Shown: piece by piece, positions 46,568 to 55,133 of the stretch | Position numbering within the stretch: the stretch's first letter is position 1 | How the letters are laid out: the number at the start of each line of letters is the position of its first letter | NCBI GenBank assembly: GCA_028683555.1 | Contig: JAQUHN010000001.1 | Coordinates: 1 to 64,000, forward strand | Direction: 5' to 3' | Length of the DNA: 64,000 bases | DNA from: Geobacteraceae bacterium | Lineage (GTDB): Bacteria > Desulfobacterota > Desulfuromonadia > Geobacterales > Geobacteraceae | Made by a program: the position numbers and the translations under genes | The notes under the pieces: generated by a model | Database searches by the model: none | The model's input: the letters and a program-made list of their open reading frames with translations, nothing else | Told to the model about the DNA's origin: nothing

Positions 46568-47398
46568 TCAGTCCTCGAAACAGCCCAGGCACATGAGGGC
46601 TTCGTTCAGTTCGTCATCATTGGGTGCAACACCGTGATACGATGCTTTATGCTCGAAACGGGGCACTCCCTTTCCCTTGACGGTGGTGGCAACGAGCACT
46701 GTCGGCTTGCCCTTTGCCGCCTTTGCCTTTGCAAGGGCTTCGATAATTGCCTTCATGTCATGGCCGTCAATTTCAATAACATTCCAGCCAAAGGTCCGGA
46801 ACTTATCACTTATGGGAAAGACGTTCATGACCTTCTCGACTTCGCCGTCTATCTGCAGCGCGTTCGCATCCACCAGTGCACAGAGATTGTCAAGGCGGTA
46901 GTGGGCGGCAGCCATTGCCGCCTCCCAGACCTGTCCTTCCTGCAGTTCTCCGTCTCCCAGCAGTACGTAGACCCTGCTGTCACTGTTGTCCAGTCGCAAG
47001 CCGAGGGCCATTCCGTTGGCCATGGAGAGACCTTGCCCCAGGGAACCGGTGCAGACTTCCACCCCTGGTGTTCCCTTGCTGTCGGGGTGCCCCTGGAGAT
47101 GGCTTCCCAGGCGTCTGAGCATCATCAGGTCCTCTTTGGGAAAGTAGCCGGCTTCCGCGAGCGCCACGTATTGTGCCGGAGCTGCATGCCCTTTGCTCAA
47201 AACGAAGCGATCACGGCCTTCCCAGAGCGGGTTCTCAGGGTCGTGGCGCATTTCATGGAAGTACAGGGCGGTGACCATATCAATCGCTGAAAGCGATCCG
47301 CCGGTATGTCCGGACTGTGACTTGTGGAGCGTCTTAACGATTGAGACCCGCAGGTTGCGGGCCTTATCTTCCAATAACTCAATCTTTTCTTTCTCCAA
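46568..47398 (-). CDS. Transketolase, N-terminal subunit
   Basis: 276 residues from a TTG at 47398 that has AAAGGA just upstream. It holds the thiamine diphosphate domain: GHTGGSLSAIDMVTALYFHE, KGHAAPAQYVALAE, and the GDGELQEGQVWEAAMAAAHYRL...DANALQIDG metal/TPP motif. The open frame runs further upstream to 47611, but that part is low complexity, overlaps the next gene and is absent from the family. The usual length is 270-280. Confidence 0.92.
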   Translation of the reverse strand: MEKEKIELLEDKARNLRVSIVKTLHKSQSGHTGGSLSAIDMVTALYFHEMRHDPENPLWEGRDRFVLSKGHAAPAQYVALAEAGYFPKEDLMMLRRLGSHLQGHPDSKGTPGVEVCTGSLGQGLSMANGMALGLRLDNSDSRVYVLLGDGELQEGQVWEAAMAAAHYRLDNLCALVDANALQIDGEVEKVMNVFPISDKFRTFGWNVIEIDGHDMKAIIEALAKAKAAKGKPTVLVATTVKGKGVPRFEHKASYHGVAPNDDELNEALMCLGCFED

Positions 47399-47429
47399 AA
47401 CGGGTCCTTTCTTGCTGCTGATTCTGCTG

Positions 47430-47852
47430 TCAGTCTTTTGTAGACGCCAGATAATCAAGAATGATTTCGTCGAGTGTTTTTTCCGGTTGTGAATGTTTTT
47501 CAGGTTCGGGAGGTTGGGAAACGGGGGGCTGTTCCTGAGAAGGTGCGACTGGAGTCGGGGTTTTTTCTTCCTGAGCGCCGGATTTGTCAGGAGCAGGAAT
47601 GCGACCGTCAAATTCTCCGGCCTTCAGCCGACGCAGCATGTCTTTATGCTGCTCTTTCATCAGGTCTTCAACCACTTTTTCCAGCATTTCCGCCGTTATT
47701 ATGTCGGAATAGTCGGTTTTCTTGGAAGCAATGATGGTCCCCCCCTGATAAAGAAGGGTGGTTATCTGCGGCTTCCTGACACCGCTGTCTTCTGTCTGGA
47801 TGTGGAAGACCACGCCCTTGTAGAGAATATTGTGGTTATAACCAGGTACCAT
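47430..47852 (-). CDS. Conserved hypothetical protein with Pro/Glu-rich tail
   Basis: 140 residues. The N-terminal ~80 residues (NHNILYKGVVFHIQTEDSG, ITTLLYQGGTIIASKKTDYSD, VVEDLMKEQHKDMLRRLKAGEFD) look like a compact domain. A disordered P/E/Q-rich linker and a short final helix (DEIILDYLAST) follow. I recognise the type as a small conserved protein found in Geobacter relatives, with no known role. The final helix on a flexible tether suggests a docking peptide. It is probably cotranscribed with the transketolase genes. Confidence 0.72.
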   Translation of the reverse strand: MVPGYNHNILYKGVVFHIQTEDSGVRKPQITTLLYQGGTIIASKKTDYSDIITAEMLEKVVEDLMKEQHKDMLRRLKAGEFDGRIPAPDKSGAQEEKTPTPVAPSQEQPPVSQPPEPEKHSQPEKTLDEIILDYLASTKD

Positions 47853-47983
47853 GATTGTGTGCGTTCCTGCTTGTCAATGCCGTCGTGCGTTGTTGTGCAA
47901 CCGCAGGATTGCGGGTGCCGCCGGAAAAAGTAACATGGGTGAAAAAATGATGCAAGAAAGAAAAAAATCGAATTATCAGCTCA

Positions 47984-50407
47984 TTAGGGTGCATTACCGA
48001 GGAGCGTTTTAATCTTGGCGACTGCTTCCATGGCGTCTCGGGCATACAGGTCGGCGCCGATTTCCCTGGCATAGTCTTCCGTTACGACCGCCCCACCCAC
48101 CATGGTAAATGTCTTGATACCTTCTTTATGGAGCTTGCCGATAACGTTTTCCATCTCTGACATTGTCGTGGTCATCAGTGCCGAAAGACCGACGGCATCG
48201 ACTTCTCTTGCCCGCGCCTCATCGACAATTCGTTGTGCCGGGACATTCTTGCCAAGGTCAATGACTTCGAAACCATGATTCTCGAGCAGTGTGCAGACGA
48301 TGTTTTTGCCGATGTCATGGATGTCTCCTTCTACGGTGGCCATGAGGATCTTGCCTGCGGACGCAAGCGACTCCTGGTTCAGCTCTTCCTTCAAACGATT
48401 GAATGCCGTCTGCATTGTTTCTGCGGAAAGCATAACCTGAGGGAGAAAAACCTGGTTTTTTTCAAAACGCCGACCGACCTCTTCCAGTCCGGGAAGCAAG
48501 CCTTCGTTACTGATCTGCAAAGGGGTAAGCCCTTCCCGGAGAGCTTGCTCTACAAGGTCGCGAACGCCCTCCTTGTCGCCATTGATGATGGCGCGGGACA
48601 AAAGACCCCGAATGTCGAGCGGTGCGGCAGGTGCTTGCATCGCTGCTGTGTCCACGGCTGGCTTGTCGCGGTACGCTTCGATATAGCATGCGGCTCGCGG
48701 GTCTTTCTGCAGCAGCACCATGGCTGCCCGCCAGGCGTCCATCATTGCCTGTTCTTTCGGATTGATGATGGCGGCAGCAAGGCCGGCTTGCAAAGCCATG
48801 GCGAGAAAGGTGGCAGAAATGAGCGGACGGGAAGGGAGCCCGAAAGAAATATTGCTTACCCCGAGAACCGTATTCAGGGTGAGCGACTCCGTTACCGTAC
48901 GAATTGCGGCCAAGGTTTCGACCGCCTGCTTCTGTTCCGCGCTGACTGTCAGCGTGAGGCAGTCTATGACGAGATCATGCCGGGGAATGCCAATCTTTTG
49001 CGCCGACTCGAGAATTCTTGCCGCAATAGCTGTTCTGCCTTCCGCAGTATTCGGAATCCCTGCTTCGTTAAGCGTCAGGCCGATAACTGCTGCGCCGTAT
49101 TTTTTTACCAGCGGCAGTACCCGCAGGAGGCTTTTTTCCTCACCGGAAACCGAGTTGACCAGCGGTTTGCCGTCAACCGCCTTGAGCCCTCGTTCGAGAG
49201 CTTCGGGATTGGACGAATCCAGCACCAGGGGAACTGATACGGCACCGGTGACGCAGAAAACTGCTTGCTCCATGGTGGCCGGTTCGTCGATTCCGGGGGT
49301 GCCGACATTGACATCGAGCAGCGTTGCCCCGGCAGCGACCTGTTCGGTTGCTTCGCGACGGATATAGCTTATTTTGCCTTCCCGCAACTCTGCGGCAAAG
49401 GCCTTTTTTCCCGTTGGGTTGATGCGTTCGCCGATGATGGCGGCCGGATGGTTGCCACCGATGGCAGAAATGCCGGAGCGGCTTGAAAGCCAGGTTACAC
49501 CCGGTTCGGGTGACATAGGGGAAAAGGGCGTTTCTTTGCCCGCAAGAGCGTCGCGCATGGCGCGAATATGCTCGGGAGTCGTGCCGCAGCAGCCGCCGAT
49601 AATGCGGACGCCCAACTCCAGCAGGCGGTCGTGGTAGGCAGTCATTTCCTCCGGGGTGCCGGGGAAGATGGTCTTTCCGTCTTTGAGGACAGGCAGGCCG
49701 GCGTTTGCCTGGGAAATGAGCGGCAGCCCGGTCACCTGGCGCATCGAGCAAAGGATTTCATAGATGCCATCAACGCCAAGGCCGCAATTGGAACCGACAA
49801 TGTCAGCACCTACTGCTTCGAGGGTGATGGCCGCAGCTTCCGGCGGTGTTCCGAGAACGCTTCTGCCATTATCGTCAAAGGTCAGCATGGCGATGATGGG
49901 GATGGACGGGGAGAGCTCCCGGATAGCTATGACGGCCGCCCGGATTTCCTTGATGTCGAGGAAAGTTTCAAGGGTAATGAGGTCCGCCCCGGCATCGATC
50001 AGGGCCTCGGCCTGCTCACGGAAGATTGCAGCCATTTCATCGAAGGAGAGGTCTCCGACCGGTTCGACAAACTTTCCGGTCGGGCCGATGGATGCCGCGA
50101 TGTATGCCGATTCACCGGCAGCGCTCCGGGCGATTGCCACCCCGGCCCGGTTAATTTCCCGTAACTGCCCTTCCAGGCCGTAGTGGGAAAGTTTTTCGCG
50201 GTTGCCGCCAAAAGTGTTGGTGACGATAATGTCGGCCCCTGCTTCATGGTAGGCTCGATGTACGCCTGCAACGACATCGGGCAAGGTCAGGTTGAGTTCT
50301 TCCGGAGACTGGCCCGGCTTGAGGCCCCGTTCCTGCAGCATGGTTCCCATGGCACCGTCAAGAACGAGTACTCTTTTGCTGATCGCTTCCAAAAAGGGGA
50401 GTTTCAT
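47984..50407 (-). CDS. metH: Cobalamin-dependent methionine synthase, short form
   Basis: 807 residues. The enzyme methylates homocysteine using methyltetrahydrofolate and B12. The homocysteine domain (1-290) has DGAMGTMLQERG and the zinc cysteines in GSNCGLG and GGCCGTTPEH. The pterin-binding domain (about 310-570) has GERINPTGKKAF and NVGTPGIDE. The cap (about 600-680) and B12 domain (about 690-807) carry DIHDIGKNI, the lower-ligand histidine motif. The AdoMet activation domain of E. coli MetH (about 330 residues) is absent. Reactivation must come from a separate protein. No SAM or cobalamin riboswitch is visible in the 65-base upstream gap. Confidence 0.95.
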   Translation of the reverse strand: MKLPFLEAISKRVLVLDGAMGTMLQERGLKPGQSPEELNLTLPDVVAGVHRAYHEAGADIIVTNTFGGNREKLSHYGLEGQLREINRAGVAIARSAAGESAYIAASIGPTGKFVEPVGDLSFDEMAAIFREQAEALIDAGADLITLETFLDIKEIRAAVIAIRELSPSIPIIAMLTFDDNGRSVLGTPPEAAAITLEAVGADIVGSNCGLGVDGIYEILCSMRQVTGLPLISQANAGLPVLKDGKTIFPGTPEEMTAYHDRLLELGVRIIGGCCGTTPEHIRAMRDALAGKETPFSPMSPEPGVTWLSSRSGISAIGGNHPAAIIGERINPTGKKAFAAELREGKISYIRREATEQVAAGATLLDVNVGTPGIDEPATMEQAVFCVTGAVSVPLVLDSSNPEALERGLKAVDGKPLVNSVSGEEKSLLRVLPLVKKYGAAVIGLTLNEAGIPNTAEGRTAIAARILESAQKIGIPRHDLVIDCLTLTVSAEQKQAVETLAAIRTVTESLTLNTVLGVSNISFGLPSRPLISATFLAMALQAGLAAAIINPKEQAMMDAWRAAMVLLQKDPRAACYIEAYRDKPAVDTAAMQAPAAPLDIRGLLSRAIINGDKEGVRDLVEQALREGLTPLQISNEGLLPGLEEVGRRFEKNQVFLPQVMLSAETMQTAFNRLKEELNQESLASAGKILMATVEGDIHDIGKNIVCTLLENHGFEVIDLGKNVPAQRIVDEARAREVDAVGLSALMTTTMSEMENVIGKLHKEGIKTFTMVGGAVVTEDYAREIGADLYARDAMEAVAKIKTLLGNAP

Positions 50408-50472
50408 ATGTCGTGTCCTCCGGTGCGGAAATAATGGCTTCCCTCCGCTGGGGGAGGTTTCGTCGGTGCTGC

Positions 50473-51060
50473 TTATCCTTCGGTCTTTTCCAGCTGGAAA
50501 TCCGGCTCCAGCGGTTTGCGCAGATCGAGGTGCCCGTCAAGGGTGGGAACGTTCTGGCCGTCGACAAGAAACTGGACTCTTTTAATTGCCGGGAAGTTGA
50601 ACGCAATGGTGTTGATTATGGAGTAGACGGCAGTCATTTCCGCGGAGCTGCCTTTCGGCAGCCTTTCGACCAGTTCTGGCCCAAGGTCAATTATCGCGGT
50701 GTCACCCTGAATCTGAACGGAACGGAAAGCGCTGTTTTGGGGGATGGTGGGCGTCAAATCACCGAGCGGCCCGTTGGCAAGTTCTTCCAGGAGGGCCCGG
50801 ATACAGGGTGAGATGTCAGTATTGCAGGCCTGTTCGATCTCCCGAGTTTCCCGGACAAACCCGCTGCCGTCAGTGGCGGCGAAAAAGAGCGATACCGTTA
50901 CGGCACCGGCCGGCTTCGGCTGCACCGGTGCCGGAGGTGCCTGGTGCCTGGCAAGATACTTGTGCAGCATCATGGAGCCAAGAATGATGGCTGCCGCAAC
51001 AAAAGCCAGCAGCAGCAGGGTTCTCGTGTCAAGGTGTCGTTTTTTTTCCGTTTTTTTCAT
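50473..51060 (-). CDS. Membrane-anchored GerMN-domain protein
   Basis: 195 residues. One N-terminal membrane segment (LLLLAFVAAAIILGSMML) follows a charged cytoplasmic start, and a Pro-rich linker leads to a GerMN domain (about 65-180) with VTVSLFFAATDGSGF and LEELANGPLGDLTPTIPQN. The domain occurs in spore and envelope proteins, and its function is poorly defined. The ATG at 51060 is four bases after the murI stop; a TTG at 51087 overlapping murI is another option. Its position between murI and metH suggests one operon and a possible cell-wall link. Confidence 0.82.
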   Translation of the reverse strand: MKKTEKKRHLDTRTLLLLAFVAAAIILGSMMLHKYLARHQAPPAPVQPKPAGAVTVSLFFAATDGSGFVRETREIEQACNTDISPCIRALLEELANGPLGDLTPTIPQNSAFRSVQIQGDTAIIDLGPELVERLPKGSSAEMTAVYSIINTIAFNFPAIKRVQFLVDGQNVPTLDGHLDLRKPLEPDFQLEKTEG

Positions 51061-51064
51061 GGCA

Positions 51065-51880
51065 CTATACGCAGCTTTCTTTTTCAAGTACTACCTGGTG
51101 GACGTCATGTAACGATTCACCGAGAAATCGGCTGCCGACCTTGAGAAAACCGGCCGGTACGTCGGTTACGAAATAATGATGGTTGCCTCGTTCGGCAGCT
51201 GGTCGTATCATTCCGGAGTTGCGGAGGATTTCGGCAACGGTGCGAGCGGTTTCCTCTGCGGAGTCAACCAGTTGCACTCCTTCGCCCATGGTTGCGGCGA
51301 TCGTTTCCCGCAGTATCGGGTAGTGGGTGCAGCCGAGTACCAATGTGTCGACGCCGTCGCTTTTCAGGCCTTGCAGGTAGATCTCTGCGGTGAGGCGGGC
51401 AACGTCATTGTCAATCCAGCCTTCTTCCGCCAAGGGAACAAACAGCGGACAGGCGCGAGTCACTACTTCGATTGCCGGGTTGATCCTTTTTATCGCCTTG
51501 GTGTAGGCACTGCTGCGGATCGTTCCTTCGGTGCCGATTACTCCGACTTTGCCGGTTTTGGTGACGGACGCTGCTCGACGCGCGCCCGGTTCTATGACAC
51601 CGACGATCGGCAGGGAATATTGTTGTTTCAAGGCTTCGAGGGAAACGGCTGAGACGGTGTTGCAGGCGGCAACCAGCAACTTGATGTCGCGGCTCACCAG
51701 AAATGAGGTGATTTCCTTGGCGTAGCGGATTACCGTTTCCGGGGACTTGGTTCCATAAGGAACCCGTGCGGTGTCTCCCAGGTAAATGGTGTCTTCCTGC
51801 GGGAGTGATCTCATTATTTCCTTGAGAACGGTCAGTCCGCCGACACCAGAGTCGAATATGCCAATTGCTTGCCAGGACAC
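51065..51880 (-). CDS. murI: Glutamate racemase
   Basis: 271 residues from a GTG start. MurI makes D-glutamate for peptidoglycan. The catalytic cysteine pair lies in VAACNTVSA near residue 73 and LGCTHYPIL near 184. The family start IGIFDSGVGGLTVLKE and the YLGDTARVPYG segment are present. It heads a minus-strand run that continues with the GerMN gene and metH. Confidence 0.95.
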   Translation of the reverse strand: MSWQAIGIFDSGVGGLTVLKEIMRSLPQEDTIYLGDTARVPYGTKSPETVIRYAKEITSFLVSRDIKLLVAACNTVSAVSLEALKQQYSLPIVGVIEPGARRAASVTKTGKVGVIGTEGTIRSSAYTKAIKRINPAIEVVTRACPLFVPLAEEGWIDNDVARLTAEIYLQGLKSDGVDTLVLGCTHYPILRETIAATMGEGVQLVDSAEETARTVAEILRNSGMIRPAAERGNHHYFVTDVPAGFLKVGSRFLGESLHDVHQVVLEKESCV

Positions 51881-52154
51881 GTTGTACAGTCCTTTTTTCT
51901 GGGGAAGGATGTTTCATGGTCCTGGTTGCGATGAGTACTCCGGACGCCAGGGTGATGAAACTATTCAGAATTCAAGAGTGATAGCTAAAAGTGATGAATT
52001 CGTAATAGTAATTTGTATGTCTCTTTTTTGTCAAGGTTATTGTCGCCGGATGGACTCAAGTCGGTGGTGCAATTCACTCTTTCGGTAATATTCTCCTTTA
52101 ATTGCATGGTAAAATTTGCTATTGATACTGGATGTATCCAGAGGAGGATAAGCA

Positions 52155-52493
52155 ATGGAAAAACAGGAACTGATTGCGAAAACAAAGGATGCGCTGACTC
52201 CTTTTGAAACGGAAAATGTTTTTAAGTTCCTGCAGCATTTGACACTGCAGAGCGCCATGGAAAACCCTTGGATTATCGGTGGTTTTTTGGTCGTGTTCTT
52301 CTATGCGGTCATCCGTCGCTCCAAGTTCGTGCTGCTTGCCCTTTTTTCCGTTATTTCCGTCATGGTACTGATACGCTTCGCCTTCCCGCCGCAGGGAGAC
52401 GAACTCAACCTTTCTTCTACCCTGCCGTTTGTCTTCGGTGGTTTGCTTATCGGCGGTGTCCTCCTCTATTTCAACTTTGTCAAGACCGAATAG
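52155..52493 (+). CDS. Small membrane protein, unknown function
   Basis: 112 residues. Three hydrophobic stretches (about 38-55, 60-76 and 92-108) predict an inner-membrane protein with a charged N-terminal helix (MEKQELIAKTKDALTPFETENVFKFL). I do not recognise a family. The ATG follows GGAGGATAAGC. It starts a run of closely spaced genes that continues with the dehydratase-like protein six bases later, so a shared role is possible. Confidence 0.75.
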   Translation: MEKQELIAKTKDALTPFETENVFKFLQHLTLQSAMENPWIIGGFLVVFFYAVIRRSKFVLLALFSVISVMVLIRFAFPPQGDELNLSSTLPFVFGGLLIGGVLLYFNFVKTE

Positions 52494-52499
52494 GAACGC

Positions 52500-53483
52500 G
52501 TGAACAGAACCGGATTTACCACAACCATCCCCCTGGAAATACTTATCGCTGCAGGCAGGATCCCTGTTGACCTGAACAACCTTTTCATTGCCGGCGGGAA
52601 GAGCCTGGAGCTCATCGAAGCGGCGGAAGCGCACGGTTTTCCGCGCAATATCTGCGGCTGGATCAAGGGCATCTATGGTGCCATGATCGAGAGCGGCATC
52701 CGCGAGATCGTGGCGGTAACCGAAGGGGATTGCAGCAATACCCGTGCGCTCATGGAAGTTCTTTCCCTGCATGGTATCGCCACGGTGCCCTTTGCCTATC
52801 CCCATGACAGAAATCCGCAGGCACTTCGTGCCGAGATCGAGCGGATGATGGCACATTTCGGTGTCGATTGGGATGCGGTGAACCGAGCCGGTGAACGGCT
52901 TGAGAAAATTCGCCGGAAGATCAGGGAGATTGACCGTCTTACCTGGGAAGAGGGGCTCGTTTCCGGAGAGGAAAACCACTATTTCCAAGTGGCATCTTCG
53001 GACATGAACAGTTGTCCGGAAACATTTGAGGCCGAGATTGATCGTTTCCTTGGCGAAATATCGTGCCGCACTCCCTATCGTGACGGCCTCCGGCTTGCCT
53101 ACGTCGGCGTTCCTCCCATCATTGACAATCTGTATCCCTTTCTCGAGTCCCAGGGCGCGCGCGTCGTGTTCAATGAAACGCAACGGCAGTTCTCCATGCC
53201 GTACGGGATTTCCGACCTGGTCGAACGCTATCGCGCCTACACCTATCCTTATGATATTTTTTTCCGCTTGGCTGACATCAAGCAGGAACTGGAAAAACGG
53301 CGGATCGACGGCGTGATCCATTACGTCCAGTCATTCTGTTTTCGCCAGATTGAAGACATGGTGGTTCGCCAGCAGCTTTCCCTGCCGATACTTACCCTGG
53401 AAGGCGATAAGCCTGGCCCCCTGGATGCCCGGACGATGATCCGCATAGAAAGCTTCCTGGAGCTTTTGGGGGAGCGGATATGA
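52500..53483 (+). CDS. 2-hydroxyacyl-CoA dehydratase-like (HgdB/BcrB family) protein
   Basis: 327 residues, GTG start. The family includes the subunits of 2-hydroxyacyl-CoA dehydratases and class I benzoyl-CoA reductases, and the double-cubane cluster proteins. Cysteines at 52 (NICGWIKG), 78 (EGDCSNT) and 280 (QSFCFRQIED) occupy the positions that bind iron-sulfur clusters in relatives. C172 and C189 are extra. Only one such subunit is encoded, where true dehydratases use two. The start codon follows the previous stop by six bases, and the stop overlaps the activator gene. The substrate is unknown; see findings. Confidence 0.85.
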   Translation: MNRTGFTTTIPLEILIAAGRIPVDLNNLFIAGGKSLELIEAAEAHGFPRNICGWIKGIYGAMIESGIREIVAVTEGDCSNTRALMEVLSLHGIATVPFAYPHDRNPQALRAEIERMMAHFGVDWDAVNRAGERLEKIRRKIREIDRLTWEEGLVSGEENHYFQVASSDMNSCPETFEAEIDRFLGEISCRTPYRDGLRLAYVGVPPIIDNLYPFLESQGARVVFNETQRQFSMPYGISDLVERYRAYTYPYDIFFRLADIKQELEKRRIDGVIHYVQSFCFRQIEDMVVRQQLSLPILTLEGDKPGPLDARTMIRIESFLELLGERI

Positions 53484-54241
53484 GAATCGGTATTGACCTG
53501 GGCAGCAGAAAAGTGAAATTCGCTCTCGTGCACGAGGGCAAGGTTGAACGGTTGGACAGCTTTGATACCCTTTCCTTTTATAAGCGGTTCGGCCGGATGG
53601 AAGGGGATGACCTGATGTTCGACCTCGCGGCAACAGGCCTGTTTACCACTGCAGAGCTTGATGCTGCCGCCATTGTGGCAACCGGCTATGGGCGGAATAC
53701 CCTGAACCTCAAGGGTGTCAGGGTGGTTTCCGAAATCAGGGCACATGTGGCCGGCGCGCTTTTTCAGACCGGTTTGCGGGATTTTACCCTGCTGGACATG
53801 GGCGGCCAGGATACCAAGGTGGCCCTGGTGCGCAACGGCAGTCTGCAGGATTTTGTCATGAACGACAAGTGTGCCGCAAGCAGCGGTCGCTACCTGGAAA
53901 ATATGGCTGCGATCCTGGAAGTGGATCTGCAAGAGCTTTCCGCGCACTGGCTGGATCCGGTCCGACTTGATGCCACCTGCGGCATTTTCGGCGAATCGGA
54001 ACTCATCGGTCAGATTCTTCGCGGGCATTCCGTTGCCCGGCTTTGCGCCGGCGTGAACCAGACCCTGGTCAAGCGGGTGCTGCCGATGCTGAGGCGCTTT
54101 CCGTCCGACATGATCGTGCTGACCGGCGGGGTGGCATTGGACACCGCTCTGGTCCGGCTGCTGGAGAACGAGGGCTTCCCCGTCACGGTTCCGGACAGCC
54201 CTCAGCATAATGGCGCCATTGGCTGCGCCGTGATTGGTTAG
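53480..54241 (+). CDS. ATP-dependent activator of the dehydratase/reductase (BcrAD/HgdC family)
   Basis: 253 residues of the ASKHA ATPase fold. IGIDLGSRKVKFALV (phosphate 1), LDMGGQDTKVALV (phosphate 2) and the TGGVALD adenosine region are present. C131 (NDKCAASSGRYLE) and C167 (CGIFGESE) are the two cysteines that share one [4Fe-4S] cluster across the homodimer in known activators. Such proteins couple ATP hydrolysis to the injection of a low-potential electron into the partner enzyme. It overlaps the partner gene by four bases (ATGA), so one-to-one production is likely. Confidence 0.92.
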   Translation: MRIGIDLGSRKVKFALVHEGKVERLDSFDTLSFYKRFGRMEGDDLMFDLAATGLFTTAELDAAAIVATGYGRNTLNLKGVRVVSEIRAHVAGALFQTGLRDFTLLDMGGQDTKVALVRNGSLQDFVMNDKCAASSGRYLENMAAILEVDLQELSAHWLDPVRLDATCGIFGESELIGQILRGHSVARLCAGVNQTLVKRVLPMLRRFPSDMIVLTGGVALDTALVRLLENEGFPVTVPDSPQHNGAIGCAVIG

Positions 54242-54259
54242 TGATGGAGGATGCGGGGC

Positions 54260-54535
54260 ATGAAGATTGGACCGAAGGACTGGTTGTTCGTTGCCCTGAT
54301 CGGCGCGGTGCTTGCCGTGGTGCTGTCGATTTCGGGCGAGGAGAAGACGAAAAAGGTTCCCTTTGATGAGTCTCACCAGCCCGCTTATGAAACATTGCGC
54401 AAGACCGGCAGCAAAATCGAGACGGAAAAGGGCTGTGAAGACTGCCACAACCAGGCGACCCGACCTTTGCCGGCGGCCCATCCGCCGAAAAATCGCTGTC
54501 TTTTCTGTCATAAAATGAAACGGGTTGCACCGTGA
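54260..54535 (+). CDS. Membrane-anchored diheme c-type cytochrome
   Basis: 91 residues. One N-terminal hydrophobic segment (WLFVALIGAVLAVVLSI) should act as an uncleaved anchor facing the periplasm. Two CxxCH sites (CEDCH and CLFCH) bind heme c, with histidines at SHQP and AAHPP as possible distal ligands. The ATG at 54260 has GGAGG at 54246-54250. The short size resembles quinol-oxidising adaptors, but no partner is adjacent. It follows the activator gene closely and overlaps the next gene by four bases. Confidence 0.87.
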   Translation: MKIGPKDWLFVALIGAVLAVVLSISGEEKTKKVPFDESHQPAYETLRKTGSKIETEKGCEDCHNQATRPLPAAHPPKNRCLFCHKMKRVAP

Positions 54536-55113
54536 GCACCTTCAATCTCACCCGGGCGCTAGAGGAACTGGTTGCCGACATTGTCCGCCATGTCGCTGAT
54601 TTCAGCCACATCGACCCGACAAAAGTCCTCATCTGTGTATCCACCACCCGCCGCGGCGGTATCCAGGGAACCTTTGCCAAGATTCATCCGCTTCGCTTCC
54701 CGGGTGGCACCCGTTCCATGGAAGTCAAGCGAGGGCGCAGGGTCTTCACCTGCACCATGCCGGCGGTGACCCACGCCGGCCAGGAAATGTTCTATGTCAT
54801 CTATTTCCTCGTTCCACGGTTCCTCGATCTCTCGTTACGCGAGAAACTGATTACGGTTTTTCACGAGCTCTATCATATTTCACCTCACTTCGATGGTGAT
54901 ATCCGCCGTTTTCCGGGCAGAAACTTTGCCCACGGCGGTTCCCGCAAGCGCTACAACATTCTCATGGAAAACCTTGTGGACAACTATCTGCAGGCGCAGC
55001 AATGTCCTGACAGCTTCGGCTTCCTTGATGGTACCATGGAGTCTCTCCGCGCCAGGCACCAGGCGATCGTGGCGCGCAAATTTCCGGTACCGAAGATTAA
55101 AATCCAGTCCTGA
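54532..55113 (+). CDS. Putative zinc metallopeptidase
   Basis: 193 residues, GTG start overlapping the cytochrome stop. The zinc motif is HELYHISPHFDGD near residue 112 (HExxH form with a later Asp and His). The segments FAKIHPLRFPGG and FYVIYFLVPRFLD look like structural strands before the active site. There is no signal peptide, so it would act in the cytoplasm. It resembles the putative metallopeptidase family found in phages and bacteria (assigned by motif only). The substrate is unknown. Confidence 0.78.
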   Translation: MSTFNLTRALEELVADIVRHVADFSHIDPTKVLICVSTTRRGGIQGTFAKIHPLRFPGGTRSMEVKRGRRVFTCTMPAVTHAGQEMFYVIYFLVPRFLDLSLREKLITVFHELYHISPHFDGDIRRFPGRNFAHGGSRKRYNILMENLVDNYLQAQQCPDSFGFLDGTMESLRARHQAIVARKFPVPKIKIQS

Positions 55114-55133
55114 CCCTGTGACAGGAGGTTCCA

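Noticed and set aside
47399-47611. N-terminal extension of the transketolase subunit
   Set aside because: The extension is basic low-complexity sequence, overlaps the next gene and is absent from the family. A TTG with a ribosome site gives the normal length.
50408-50472. SAM, SAH or cobalamin riboswitch before metH
   Set aside because: The gap is only 65 bases and has none of the conserved motifs.
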